This document shows positions 27,321-34,962 of a stretch of 46,059 nt of DNA, one piece after another. The stretch comes from an uncultured Prevotellaceae bacterium (GTDB lineage: Bacteria; Bacteroidota; Bacteroidia; Bacteroidales; Bacteroidaceae). A program made the translations under genes and the position numbers. Position 1 is the stretch's first letter; every line of letters begins with the position of its first letter. The notes beneath the pieces were generated by a model, which worked only from the letters and a program-made list of their open reading frames with translations, was not told where the DNA came from and made no database searches. The DNA is taken from the NCBI GenBank assembly GCA_902771155.1, contig CACXVS010000019.1, positions 1 to 46,059 of the forward strand, given 5' to 3'.

Positions 27321-28771
27321 ACTTCCGTATCATCAGCAAGATCATCGGGTCGCTGCTGTTCATTGAGGCATTCTTCATGGCTTGGTGTGCAGTGATGTCG
27401 TTCTACTACAATGAGGACGACCAGATCGCTTTCCTGATGTCGTTGCTGTTAACCTTCGGATGCGGGTTCCTTTTCCTTTTCATGGGCAGAAATGCTGAAA
27501 ACACACTGAGTCGTCGAGATGCTTATCTGCTGGTAACGGCTGTATGGCTGATCTTCTCGCTCTTCGGCATCTTCCCCTTTATGATCCATGGCAGCATTAC
27601 AAACCTGACGGATGCTTACTTCGAGAGCATCTCGGGCTTCACCACTACTGGAGCGACCATCATCGACGATGTGGAAGTGTTGCCCCACGGCATCCTGTTC
27701 TGGCGATCGCTGATGCAATGGATAGGCGGACTGGGAATCCTGTTCTTTACCATCGCCATTCTCCCCTCACTAGTCAGTGGTAGTGTGAAGGTGTTTGCCG
27801 CAGAGGCTACAGGCCCCATCAAGGCCAAGATGCACCCTCGCCTTTCGACCACTGCGAAGTGGATCTGGAGCATCTACCTCTTCCTGACCATTGGCTGTGG
27901 CATATCCTTCTTCCTGGCTGGTATGAATTGGTACGAAGCCCTCAACTACTCTATGACGACGACAGCCACCGGTGGCTTTGCCATCCACAACGAGAGTACG
28001 ATGTATTTCAATTCACCCACCATCGACTACATCTGCATCGTGTTCCAGTTCCTTTCAGGCATCAACTTCACCTTATTATATATATGCATCTTCAAGGGGA
28101 AGATCAATGCCCTCTTCCGCAACTCAGAACTGAAACTCTATATCACCATCGTCATAGGTGCCACGCTCTGGATCATGTACCTGCTGTTTACGCGATTGGA
28201 CTACAGTCTGGAGCAGTCGTTCCGCAACGCACTTTTCCAGGTGGTATCGTTTATGACGACCACGGGTATGTTCAACGACGAGGTGGGCCTGTGGCCTCAT
28301 TTCACGTGGTTTATCCTGGGAGGCATCATGTTCCTGGGAGCCTGTGCAGGCAGTACCAGTGGCGGATTCAAGTGTATCCGTGGTATGATGCTGCTACAGG
28401 TTATCCGCAATGACTTCCGTCAGATTCTGCATCCCAATGCCGTATTGCCAGTAAAGATCAACGGACAGAACGTGCAACGCACCCGTCTGGTGTCAATCTT
28501 CGCTTTCTTCACCCTCGACATCATCATGCTGGTGGTTACTGCTGCCATCATGTCGCTGGCTGGCATCGACAGTGCGAATTCCATGACGATAGCCCTGAGT
28601 TGCGTCAGCAATGTGGGGCCTTCGCTGAGCAATCAGGTGGGAGCCGTCATGTACTGGTCGATGTTGCCTGATTACATCAAGTGGATACTCTGTCTGCTGA
28701 TGCTGATGGGACGTCTGGAGATTATGACGGTGCTCGTGCTATTCACACGAAGTTTCTGGAAAGAAAACTGA
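27314..28771 (+). CDS. trkH: Trk potassium uptake channel TrkH
   Basis: The 485-residue inner-membrane protein has about ten hydrophobic helices and the four selectivity-filter loops of the Trk/Ktr/HKT family: SGFTTTGATI, TTTATGGFAI, FMTTTGMFN and GACAGSTSGGFK. It imports potassium with TrkA bound on the inside. It overlaps trkA by 7 bp. The sequence after its stop (28772-28831) is an A/G-rich iterated leader for manA. Confidence 0.97.
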   Translation: MVNFRIISKIIGSLLFIEAFFMAWCAVMSFYYNEDDQIAFLMSLLLTFGCGFLFLFMGRNAENTLSRRDAYLLVTAVWLIFSLFGIFPFMIHGSITNLTDAYFESISGFTTTGATIIDDVEVLPHGILFWRSLMQWIGGLGILFFTIAILPSLVSGSVKVFAAEATGPIKAKMHPRLSTTAKWIWSIYLFLTIGCGISFFLAGMNWYEALNYSMTTTATGGFAIHNESTMYFNSPTIDYICIVFQFLSGINFTLLYICIFKGKINALFRNSELKLYITIVIGATLWIMYLLFTRLDYSLEQSFRNALFQVVSFMTTTGMFNDEVGLWPHFTWFILGGIMFLGACAGSTSGGFKCIRGMMLLQVIRNDFRQILHPNAVLPVKINGQNVQRTRLVSIFAFFTLDIIMLVVTAAIMSLAGIDSANSMTIALSCVSNVGPSLSNQVGAVMYWSMLPDYIKWILCLLMLMGRLEIMTVLVLFTRSFWKEN

Positions 28772-28831
28772 TAAAGGTAAAAAAGGAAAGGTAAAAAAGT
28801 AAGAAGGAAAAAGGTAAAACTACTATAAACA
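28772..28831 (+). repeat. iterated AAAGGTAAAA leader before manA
   Basis: Four near-copies of a word like AAAGGTAAAA with A/G-only spacers fill the 60-bp gap between trkH and manA. The ruvA leader (5741-5779) looks similar. It may act as an unstructured A-rich ribosome-loading leader, as Bacteroidetes rarely use Shine-Dalgarno pairing. Confidence 0.5.
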
Positions 28832-29785
28832 ATGTACATATTCGAACCGCTGCTGAAGCAGACACTCTGGGGAGGTGACAAGATTATCCCCTTCAAACAT
28901 TTAAACACACAGATGGAGCGCGTTGGCGAGAGTTGGGAGATCTCAGGCGTCAACGGCAGTGAGACCATTGTGGCCACAGGACAAGACAAGGGCAAGAGTC
29001 TTAACCAACTGGTAAGCGAACAAAAGGAGAAACTCGTTGGCAAGGACAACTACGAGCGCTTTGGCGATGAGTTCCCCCTGCTCATCAAGTTTATCGACGC
29101 CTGCCAGGATCTCAGCATCCAGGTACATCCTGACGACGAGACGGCCCATCGCTTGGGCAAGCCTCGTGGCAAGACTGAGATGTGGTATGTACTGGAGTCA
29201 GCACCAGGGGCCATGCTCTATAATGGCCTGAAGAAGAAGATCACACCTGAGGAGTATGAGGAGATGGTGGAGAACGACACCATCACCGATGCCCTGGCTC
29301 GCTACGAGGTAAAGGAGGGCGACGTGTTCTTCATCCCTGCAGGGCGCATCCACGCCATTGGCTCTGGCTGTTTTGTCGCAGAGATCCAAGAGACCTCTGA
29401 TGTAACCTATCGCATCTACGACTTCAAGCGCAAGGACAAGAATGGCAACTATCGTGAACTCCATACAAAAGAGGCTGCCATGAGCATCGACTACACGGTA
29501 CTGCCTAACTACCGAGCTGGCTACGAGCCCAAGGAGAATGAGGGTGTGCAGTTGGTGGAGTGTCCCCACTTCACAACAGCCGTCTATGACCTGACGGAGC
29601 CTATGATGCTCGACTACTCAGAACTCGACTCGTTTGTGATCCTCATTGCCGTGAAGGGCAAGGGTACCGTCAGTGCCAATGGCGAGACGCTCGACTTCCA
29701 GATGGGCGACACCATTCTGCTCCCTGCCACCACTGGCGAGGTGAGAGTAAGCGGAACTGTCAAATTCCTCGAAACCTTCGTATAG
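28832..29785 (+). CDS. manA: mannose-6-phosphate isomerase, class I
   Basis: The 317-residue cupin-type enzyme interconverts mannose-6-phosphate and fructose-6-phosphate. The zinc ligands are visible: Q97 and H99 (SIQVHPDDE), E116 (GKTEMWYV) and H174 (FIPAGRIHAIG). The C-terminal part is a second cupin half (GKGTVSANGETLDFQMGDTILLPATTG). Length fits the short bacterial form. It is the last gene of the dxs operon, followed directly by a strong bidirectional hairpin. Confidence 0.95.
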   Translation: MYIFEPLLKQTLWGGDKIIPFKHLNTQMERVGESWEISGVNGSETIVATGQDKGKSLNQLVSEQKEKLVGKDNYERFGDEFPLLIKFIDACQDLSIQVHPDDETAHRLGKPRGKTEMWYVLESAPGAMLYNGLKKKITPEEYEEMVENDTITDALARYEVKEGDVFFIPAGRIHAIGSGCFVAEIQETSDVTYRIYDFKRKDKNGNYRELHTKEAAMSIDYTVLPNYRAGYEPKENEGVQLVECPHFTTAVYDLTEPMMLDYSELDSFVILIAVKGKGTVSANGETLDFQMGDTILLPATTGEVRVSGTVKFLETFV

Positions 29786-29788
29786 GAT

Positions 29789-29829
29789 TTTAGGCACGGA
29801 TTACCAAAGCGTGTTAATCCGTGCCTAAA
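29789..29829. terminator. bidirectional terminator shared by manA and the DUF4435 gene
   Basis: A 15-bp perfect stem (arms 29789-29803 and 29815-29829, TTTAGGCACGGATTA type) with an 11-nt loop lies between the convergent genes. It is A/T-rich at its base, giving a short T-run on both strands. The stop codon (29814-29816) and last sense codons of the minus-strand gene lie inside the hairpin. Confidence 0.8.
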
Positions 29830-30812
29830 TAATGACGGATATCATCCTGTATCTGTCGGAACTGCTCAGAGGCCATATAACCACTGTTCTTCTTGAGCAT
29901 TACCTTGATGTCTTGCAACGAGTTTTCGTAGCAAGTCATCTCGTTGCGCTTCTGTGTCTTGTGGGCTACTGCATAGTAGATCTCGTTCTGGCGCTCCTGT
30001 CGCAACAGGTTGCACACCTTCGAGAGGATGGGCGACACCACCGTGTCGAACAGATGGTGACCCTGAATATATAAATAGGTGGTCTGAGGCGTCACCCCCA
30101 GTGCCCTCAGATCGTCCTTCGTGGCCAGATACTCCTCCTTGGCATCAGGGAACTGGCGCTGAAGGTCGTTGACCTTGGTGCGCACCTTGCGCCTGACATT
30201 GGCTATCGAGGACTCTGGATTCTGCACGTTGAAGCCTCCCGGGTCGGCTATGCGGTTGAAGTCAGAGATGGAGAACTTGGGATAATTGCCATTGCGATAC
30301 ACCATGATCGACCAGACGAAGAGTGGGAAGATGGCCTCGCTGAAAGCCTGGAAATAGCCTCGGAAATCGAAGATGCGATGGTCGTTGAGCGTCACAGAGA
30401 CACACACATTATGGAGCGACGGGGCATAGCACTGGAAGTTTTCGATGGCATAGACATAGGTATGGAATACGTAGGGACTGCTTAGCACCCGCTTCGACTG
30501 AGCCGTACGCCCCTGTATCAGATAGTCGTAGTCGGCATCCACACAGGCTATCATATCCTTGCCCAAGGGCTCGCCCTCAAGGAAATTCATCAGCACCGAC
30601 TTCTTGCCCCTGGTAAGGTTGACCTTCGAGGGCAGCATCACCTCGAAATAGCGTTTGTCGTTCTCAAACTCAGAGAGCACTGTCCGCCAAAAATAGATAT
30701 CATCGTAACTCTCGACATATGCCACTATCCTATGTCGTGCCTTCTTCGAAGTCAGTGCATTAGCAGCCTCGAAATAGCGTGAGTTCAGGTTATCCTTCAG
30801 TCGGCTAGGCAT
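29814..30812 (-). CDS. DUF4435 TOPRIM-like protein (AriB-like), partner of an ATPase
   Basis: The 332-residue product shows the DUF4435 layout: 'HRIVAYVESYDDIYFW' with a conserved Glu (E34), then an acidic strand 'DMIACVDADYDYL' (D92, D94, D96). Glu followed by D-x-D is the metal site of TOPRIM nucleases. Near the end are 'YIQGHHLFDTVV' and a helical tail. DUF4435 is the effector AriB in the PARIS anti-phage system, where an ABC-type ATPase (AriA) holds it until triggered. Here the gene follows such an ATPase gene by 24 bp, at the end of the glyS operon. Nuclease activity and a defence role are inferred from family and arrangement. The gap is an iterated TTGACAGTTGATAG sequence, and the last residues (LGTD) are encoded by the terminator stem. 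Confidence 0.82.
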   Translation of the reverse strand: MPSRLKDNLNSRYFEAANALTSKKARHRIVAYVESYDDIYFWRTVLSEFENDKRYFEVMLPSKVNLTRGKKSVLMNFLEGEPLGKDMIACVDADYDYLIQGRTAQSKRVLSSPYVFHTYVYAIENFQCYAPSLHNVCVSVTLNDHRIFDFRGYFQAFSEAIFPLFVWSIMVYRNGNYPKFSISDFNRIADPGGFNVQNPESSIANVRRKVRTKVNDLQRQFPDAKEEYLATKDDLRALGVTPQTTYLYIQGHHLFDTVVSPILSKVCNLLRQERQNEIYYAVAHKTQKRNEMTCYENSLQDIKVMLKKNSGYMASEQFRQIQDDIRHYLGTD

Positions 30813-30836
30813 AAGCTGTCAACTATCAACTGTCAA
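30813..30836 (-). repeat. iterated TTGACAG/TTGATAG spacer between the ATPase and DUF4435 genes
   Basis: The whole 24-bp gap is made of three near-copies of one 7-mer (TTGACAG, TTGATAG, TTGACAG), belonging to the class of short iterated intergenic words seen elsewhere in the window. Confidence 0.6.
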
Positions 30837-31643
30837 CTAAACAGTAATGTCGCTTACCTCAGTCACACTGTCCACCCAACCGTTCATCACCACTGCGGGC
30901 GAGTGAGTGGTCAGGATAATCTGCACGTTGGGATTCAGCTCGATGCAAAGGTCGATGAGTCGTTTCTGCCACTCGATATGCAGCGAGACCTCAGGCTCGT
31001 CCATAAACAGCACATAGGGCTGATTATCCTCTACCAGAACGGTCAGCAAGATGGCCAGGATCTGCTTCTCACCACTCGACAACTGATAGGGCACCAGTGT
31101 TTCACCAATCTGCGAGAAACGGATCTCGTTCTCCGTACGTACAATCTTCTTTCCCGTCTCGTTGAAGAGTTCGTCAACCATATCCTGGAAACGCTTCTTC
31201 TTCTCTGAGAGATGCTGGGCAGCTTCTGTGTTACCCGTCTGGAGTTCAGCAATGATACGGTTGCCGATGTTTACCTGATAGTCGAGAAACTTTCTCTGCA
31301 AGTGGAACAGTTGGAAGTCGAGGGCAGAACGGATACGGGTGTCCACCATGTTAAGCGTCTCGTTGTCGAGCATGGGCGAGTCGAGCGAACGGATAATGTC
31401 GAACCGGATGTGGGTAGCATCAGCCGGTTCCACATCGATCTTCACGCCCTTCAACAGGTGGTTGATAATGTCGCCATTGGTGTTCACGCTCTTGATTACC
31501 TTGTTCAGGATGGTGCTCTTACCCACACCGTTGATACCGCTCAGGATGTTCACCTGACGGTTCAGTTCCCAAACAACGTGCTTCTTTCCACTCCACAGCG
31601 AGTCGATCTCGATCCGCTTGATGTAATCAGCGTACTTTGCCAT
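30837..31643 (-). CDS. AAA/ABC-type ATPase (AriA-like), partner of the DUF4435 protein
   Basis: The 268-residue product has a complete ABC-type ATPase: Walker A GINGVGKST (36-44), signature LSSGEKQ (188-194), Walker B VLFMDEPEVSLH (211-222, D215/E216) and the His switch TTHSPAVV (245-252). Between Walker A and the signature lies a helical insert (about 100-165). The fold is that of AAA15/21-type 'predicted ATP-binding' proteins that pair with TOPRIM proteins (OLD, Gabija, PARIS). It is shorter than I expect for AriA. The start is supported by a canonical Shine-Dalgarno AGGAGG (31648-31653). It lies 21 bp after the PPIase gene and 24 bp before DUF4435. Confidence 0.85.
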   Translation of the reverse strand: MAKYADYIKRIEIDSLWSGKKHVVWELNRQVNILSGINGVGKSTILNKVIKSVNTNGDIINHLLKGVKIDVEPADATHIRFDIIRSLDSPMLDNETLNMVDTRIRSALDFQLFHLQRKFLDYQVNIGNRIIAELQTGNTEAAQHLSEKKKRFQDMVDELFNETGKKIVRTENEIRFSQIGETLVPYQLSSGEKQILAILLTVLVEDNQPYVLFMDEPEVSLHIEWQKRLIDLCIELNPNVQIILTTHSPAVVMNGWVDSVTEVSDITV

Positions 31644-31647
31644 ATTT

Positions 31648-31653
31648 CCTCCT
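31648..31653 (-). promoter_or_regulatory. canonical Shine-Dalgarno site for the ATPase gene
   Basis: Leftward AGGAGG, 4 nt before the ATG at 31643. This is unusual in the window, where most starts have only A/T-rich leaders. Confidence 0.6.
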
Positions 31654-31664
31654 TTCCTTTTATT

Positions 31665-32294
31665 CTATTCTGCCCTCGCCTTGAAATCATTCGGACGTTC
31701 GTCGTCTGGGTTCCAGAAGTCGAACAGGGCTATCTCGAAGATCATATTGCTATAGGCGGGTGGCGAAGAAGAACTCGTCCCATAGGCCAACTGATAGGGG
31801 ATGTACGCACGCCAGCGATCGCCAACGTGCATGTGCATCAGGGCCGTACTGAACCCAGGGATAAAACTGCTGCCCTCGGTAACATCTGCCGTCTTCCAAC
31901 TGAAGTCGCCAGAGAACGACTGGTCCACGACCTCACCCTCAGGATAGGCAGTGGTAGGGATGAGACGGGCGCGATAGGCCACCCATACTTTATCCGTAAA
32001 CAACGGGGAGTCCTCGCTGGCCATGGGCTTGCACTCAGGATTCGTCTCTGGGGTATCAGCCAACTCCTCCACATAGATATAGTCGCTATTGGCACCCACC
32101 GAAGCCTGATCCTTCGTGTAGCACTTGATCTTTTTCAACGAAGTGTTAGCGGCCCACTGGTTGGTCATAGCCTCATTGCGCTCCTGCCAGTTGGCATGGT
32201 CGTCTTCCTCAGAACCGTCATCACTGCACGATGACACCATTCCCACGAATGGGAATAGCATCACGCTCAGCAATATGTATTTCCAATACTTCAT
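31665..32294 (-). CDS. FKBP-type peptidyl-prolyl isomerase lipoprotein
   Basis: The 209-residue product has a lipoprotein signal (PFVGMVSSC, Cys at 23), an acidic linker (DDGSEEDD), a helical N-terminal part and a C-terminal FKBP domain: 'VVDQSFSGDF', 'FIPGFSTALMHMHVGDRWRAYIPYQLAYG' and 'AYSNMIFEIALFDF'. It should assist folding of proteins in the periplasm or at the envelope. The flap is unusually Ser-rich (GTSSSSPP). It starts 2 bp after the glyS stop, a pairing I recall from other Bacteroidales. Confidence 0.88.
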   Translation of the reverse strand: MKYWKYILLSVMLFPFVGMVSSCSDDGSEEDDHANWQERNEAMTNQWAANTSLKKIKCYTKDQASVGANSDYIYVEELADTPETNPECKPMASEDSPLFTDKVWVAYRARLIPTTAYPEGEVVDQSFSGDFSWKTADVTEGSSFIPGFSTALMHMHVGDRWRAYIPYQLAYGTSSSSPPAYSNMIFEIALFDFWNPDDERPNDFKARAE

Positions 32295-32296
32295 CC

Positions 32297-33838
32297 TTAT
32301 TGGAGTTTCTTCAGTAATGATGCGATGCTCACCTTATCCTCGATAATCGAGTTCAGCTCACTGATGGCCACGCGCTCCTGCTCCATCGTGTCACGGAAGC
32401 GAAGCGTTACACAACCATCGTTCAGGGTGTCGTGATCCACCGTAACGCAATATGGGGTACCAATGGCGTCCTGACGACGATAGCGCTTTCCGATAGAGTC
32501 CTTCTCGTCGTACTGGCAATTGAAGTGGAACTTCAGCTGGTCAATGATCTCACGGGCCTTCTCAGGCAGACCGTCCTTCTTCACCAGAGGCATCACGGCA
32601 CACTTCACAGGAGCCAGGGCTGCGGGCAACTTCAGCACCACGCGGGTCTCGCCATTCTCGAGCTTCTCCTCATCGTAGGCATGACACATGATAGAGAGGA
32701 ACATACGATCGACACCGATAGAGGTCTCGATGACATACGGGGTATAGCTCTCGTTGGTCTGAGGATCGAAGTACTTGATGCTCTTGCCACTATATTTCTC
32801 ATGCTGCGAGAGGTCGAAGTTGGTACGAGAGTGGATACCCTCCACCTCCTTGAAGCCAAACGGCATCTTGAACTCGATATCGGTAGCAGCGTTGGCATAG
32901 TGAGCCAACTTGTCGTGGTCGTGGAAACGGTAGTTCTCTGCACCGAAGCCCAGGGCCTGGTGCCACTTCATACGGGTCTCCTTCCACTTCGGGAACCACT
33001 CCAGTTCCGTACCGGGCTGTACGAAGAACTGCATCTCCATCTGCTCGAACTCCCTCATACGGAAGATGAACTGACGGGCCACAATCTCGTTACGGAAGGC
33101 CTTACCGATCTGGGCGATTCCGAAAGGAATCTTCATACGACCCGTCTTCTGCACGTTCAGGTAGTTCACGAAGATACCCTGAGCCGTCTCCGGACGCAGG
33201 TAGATCTTCATCGAAGCATCGGCACTGGCACCCATCTCGGTAGAGAACATCAGGTTGAACTGGCGCACATCCGTCCAGTTGCGGGTTCCGCTGATGGGGC
33301 AAACAATCTCCTCGTCGAGGATAATCTGCTTCAGTTCGTCGAGGTCAGGACCCTGCATAGCAGCTGCATAACGAGCATGCAGAGCGTCGCGCTTCTCCTT
33401 GGTCTCCTTCACGCGCTCGCTGGTTTCCAGATACTTAGCCTCGTCGAAGCTATCGCCAAAGCGCTTGCGAGCCTTCTCCACTTCCTTCTGGATCTTCTCG
33501 TCGTACTTGGCAATCTGATCCTCAATCAGCACGTCAGCACGATAGCGCTTCTTAGAGTCGCGGTTGTCGATGAGGGGATCATTAAAGGCATCTACGTGTC
33601 CAGAAGCCTTCCATATCGTTGGGTGCATGAAGATAGCCGAGTCGATACCCACGATGTTCTCGTGCAGCATCGTCATGGCCTTCCACCAGTACTGCTTGAT
33701 ATTATTCTTCAGCTCCACACCGTTCTGACCATAATCATAAACGGCGCCTAAACCATCGTAAATCTCACTTGAGGGAAACACGAAGCCATACTCCTTGCAG
33801 TGGCTCACAATCTTCTTAAAAACATCTTCTTGTGCCAT
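32297..33838 (-). CDS. glyS: glycyl-tRNA synthetase (single-chain, eukaryote-like type)
   Basis: The 513-residue class II enzyme charges tRNA-Gly. The start 'VSHCKEYGFVFPSSEIYDGLGAVYDYG' and 'WTDVRQFNLMFST', 'LRPETAQGIFVNY', 'FGIAQIGKAFRNEI' (motif 2) and 'ETSIGVDRMFL' (motif 3) identify the alpha-2 homodimer type, not the bacterial alpha2-beta2 type. A C-terminal anticodon-binding domain follows (KLPAALAPVKCAVMPL). It heads the leftward operon glyS - PPIase - ATPase - DUF4435, with a -7 element 52 bp upstream. Confidence 0.97.
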   Translation of the reverse strand: MAQEDVFKKIVSHCKEYGFVFPSSEIYDGLGAVYDYGQNGVELKNNIKQYWWKAMTMLHENIVGIDSAIFMHPTIWKASGHVDAFNDPLIDNRDSKKRYRADVLIEDQIAKYDEKIQKEVEKARKRFGDSFDEAKYLETSERVKETKEKRDALHARYAAAMQGPDLDELKQIILDEEIVCPISGTRNWTDVRQFNLMFSTEMGASADASMKIYLRPETAQGIFVNYLNVQKTGRMKIPFGIAQIGKAFRNEIVARQFIFRMREFEQMEMQFFVQPGTELEWFPKWKETRMKWHQALGFGAENYRFHDHDKLAHYANAATDIEFKMPFGFKEVEGIHSRTNFDLSQHEKYSGKSIKYFDPQTNESYTPYVIETSIGVDRMFLSIMCHAYDEEKLENGETRVVLKLPAALAPVKCAVMPLVKKDGLPEKAREIIDQLKFHFNCQYDEKDSIGKRYRRQDAIGTPYCVTVDHDTLNDGCVTLRFRDTMEQERVAISELNSIIEDKVSIASLLKKLQ

Positions 33839-33840
33839 AT

Positions 33841-33880
33841 CTGTAAACTTTAAACTCTAAACTATAAACTCTAATTTTAA
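33841..33880 (-). repeat. iterated TAAACT words in the glyS leader
   Basis: The leader between the -7 element and the glyS start contains repeated TTTAGAGT/TTTAAAGT/TTATAGT words (four near-copies read leftward), similar in style to other leaders in the window. Confidence 0.5.
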
Positions 33881-33889
33881 TTTTGCATG

Positions 33890-33897
33890 CAAAGGTA
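33890..33897 (-). promoter_or_regulatory. -7 element of the glyS operon promoter
   Basis: Leftward TACCTTTG, a match to TAnnTTTG, 51 bp before the glyS ATG. The -33 region is poor. Confidence 0.6.
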
Positions 33898-34077
33898 CAA
33901 AATTAATATGAATTACGCGCACGCATTAAGAATAATTATAGTTATAGCGCAAAAACAAACTTTTTTTGCCCCGGAAAAAATTATGAAGAAGATTGTTTAC
34001 CAGCCGCTTCGGGATACCTGGAGCGGCCGTTAAGTTTTTCATAAAACCGCAGCCAACAGGGAAAAAACACCGAAAAC
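33898..34077. other. non-coding divergent intergenic stretch
   Basis: No gene can be supported here. The stretch holds a GCCGCT / AGCGGC inverted repeat (about 34002-34027, 14-nt loop) and a 16-codon frame (33983-34033) with no promoter. The remainder is A/T-rich up to the promoter at 34078. Confidence 0.4.
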
Positions 34078-34110
34078 TTTGGCTGATTCCAAAAAGAATG
34101 CTTACCTTTG
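34078..34110 (+). promoter_or_regulatory. promoter of the one-TM protein gene
   Basis: TTTGG (34078-34082) and TACCTTTG (34103-34110) with a 20-21-bp spacer. About 47 bp around it are nearly identical to the tRNA promoter at 34911-34941. Only 5 nt separate the -7 element from the ATG at 34116. Confidence 0.75.
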
Positions 34111-34115
34111 CATCC

Positions 34116-34886
34116 ATGAACATCAAGTTGCATACCCCCAAAAGCCTGAAAATGGGCAGCGGAATGTCTTCGCTCAAGCAGTTCCTGCTGTCGCTGTTTG
34201 CCACCACCGTATCCATCGCCCTTACCTTTGGTACGGCCGGTATCATCGACTACAACAAGAAGCAAAAGGAAAAGCGAGAGATTGTGATGATGGTGATGTA
34301 CGACATGTACACCTCGCTGAATTCGGTAGCCGCAGCCGACTCCAACCTGCAACAGTTGATGCAGTATCAGCTGCAAATCGCCAAAGACACCACCAGATTC
34401 GACAGCCTGAGGTTCCATCTGATACAACTCACGCCACAGTTGGACTATCCCGAGACCACAGAGCACATCTTCTCTTCGAGCATCGAAACCATCAACACGG
34501 TAGGCAATGTGCTCTTCACCCAGAATGTGGCCGAATTCTACCTGGACCGCAGGCAGTACAAAACGGCGGTTTGCGACTCCACCCAAAAGAGCATCGTCAG
34601 AGAACAGCCTTATTACGAGGGCACCGTCAAGACCTTCCTCAATTTCGACTACCTTTCGCCAACCCTCGTAAGCGGAGAGCTCCTGAAGATCATGAAGCGC
34701 CGGTTCCAGCAATGCCAGCAGATCATGGACGTTACCGACGAGGAACTGGAGAGCTACCGCAAGAAAAGGCTGCAATTGGAAAAGAGCGTATCTGGGGAAA
34801 ACGAGGAAGGAGCCTCGGTTACAGAGAAGGCAATCCAACTGAATCATGAAATAGACGACGCAAAGAAAAAGCTGAAATTGGAATAA
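34116..34886 (+). CDS. one-TM membrane protein of unknown function
   Basis: From the ATG at 34116 the product is 256 residues: a short polar start, one hydrophobic helix (about residues 20-44, FLLSLFATTVSIALTFGTAG), a basic stretch (KKQKEKRE) and a long mostly helical domain ending in a Lys/Glu-rich coiled coil. A lone N-terminal helix followed by a basic stretch leaves its side of the membrane open. I recognise no family. The in-frame extension to 33993 lies upstream of the promoter and is rejected. The ATG at 34116 is 5 nt past the -7 element, implying a leaderless mRNA; ATGs at 34152 and 34164 are alternatives with a normal leader. It is a single-gene unit between glyS and tRNA-Val. Confidence 0.75.
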   Translation: MNIKLHTPKSLKMGSGMSSLKQFLLSLFATTVSIALTFGTAGIIDYNKKQKEKREIVMMVMYDMYTSLNSVAAADSNLQQLMQYQLQIAKDTTRFDSLRFHLIQLTPQLDYPETTEHIFSSSIETINTVGNVLFTQNVAEFYLDRRQYKTAVCDSTQKSIVREQPYYEGTVKTFLNFDYLSPTLVSGELLKIMKRRFQQCQQIMDVTDEELESYRKKRLQLEKSVSGENEEGASVTEKAIQLNHEIDDAKKKLKLE

Positions 34887-34910
34887 GACAAGAAAAAAAC
34901 CGCTAAAACG

Positions 34911-34941
34911 TTGGCGATTTCAAAAATATTGCTTACCTTTG
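34911..34941 (+). promoter_or_regulatory. promoter of tRNA-Val
   Basis: TTGG (34911-34914) and TACCTTTG (34934-34941) with a 19-bp spacer; the mature tRNA begins 21 bp after the -7 element. Confidence 0.75.
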
Positions 34942-34962
34942 CACCCGCAAAACAAAAATCTC

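Noticed and set aside
32432..33751. 439-codon frame opposite glyS
   Set aside because: Shadow of the clearly identified synthetase gene.
33983..34033. 16-codon frame starting MKKIVYQPL
   Set aside because: No promoter in the right place and no signal or known peptide pattern; it overlaps a hairpin.
33993..34115. N-terminal extension of the one-TM protein
   Set aside because: It lies upstream of and across the promoter.
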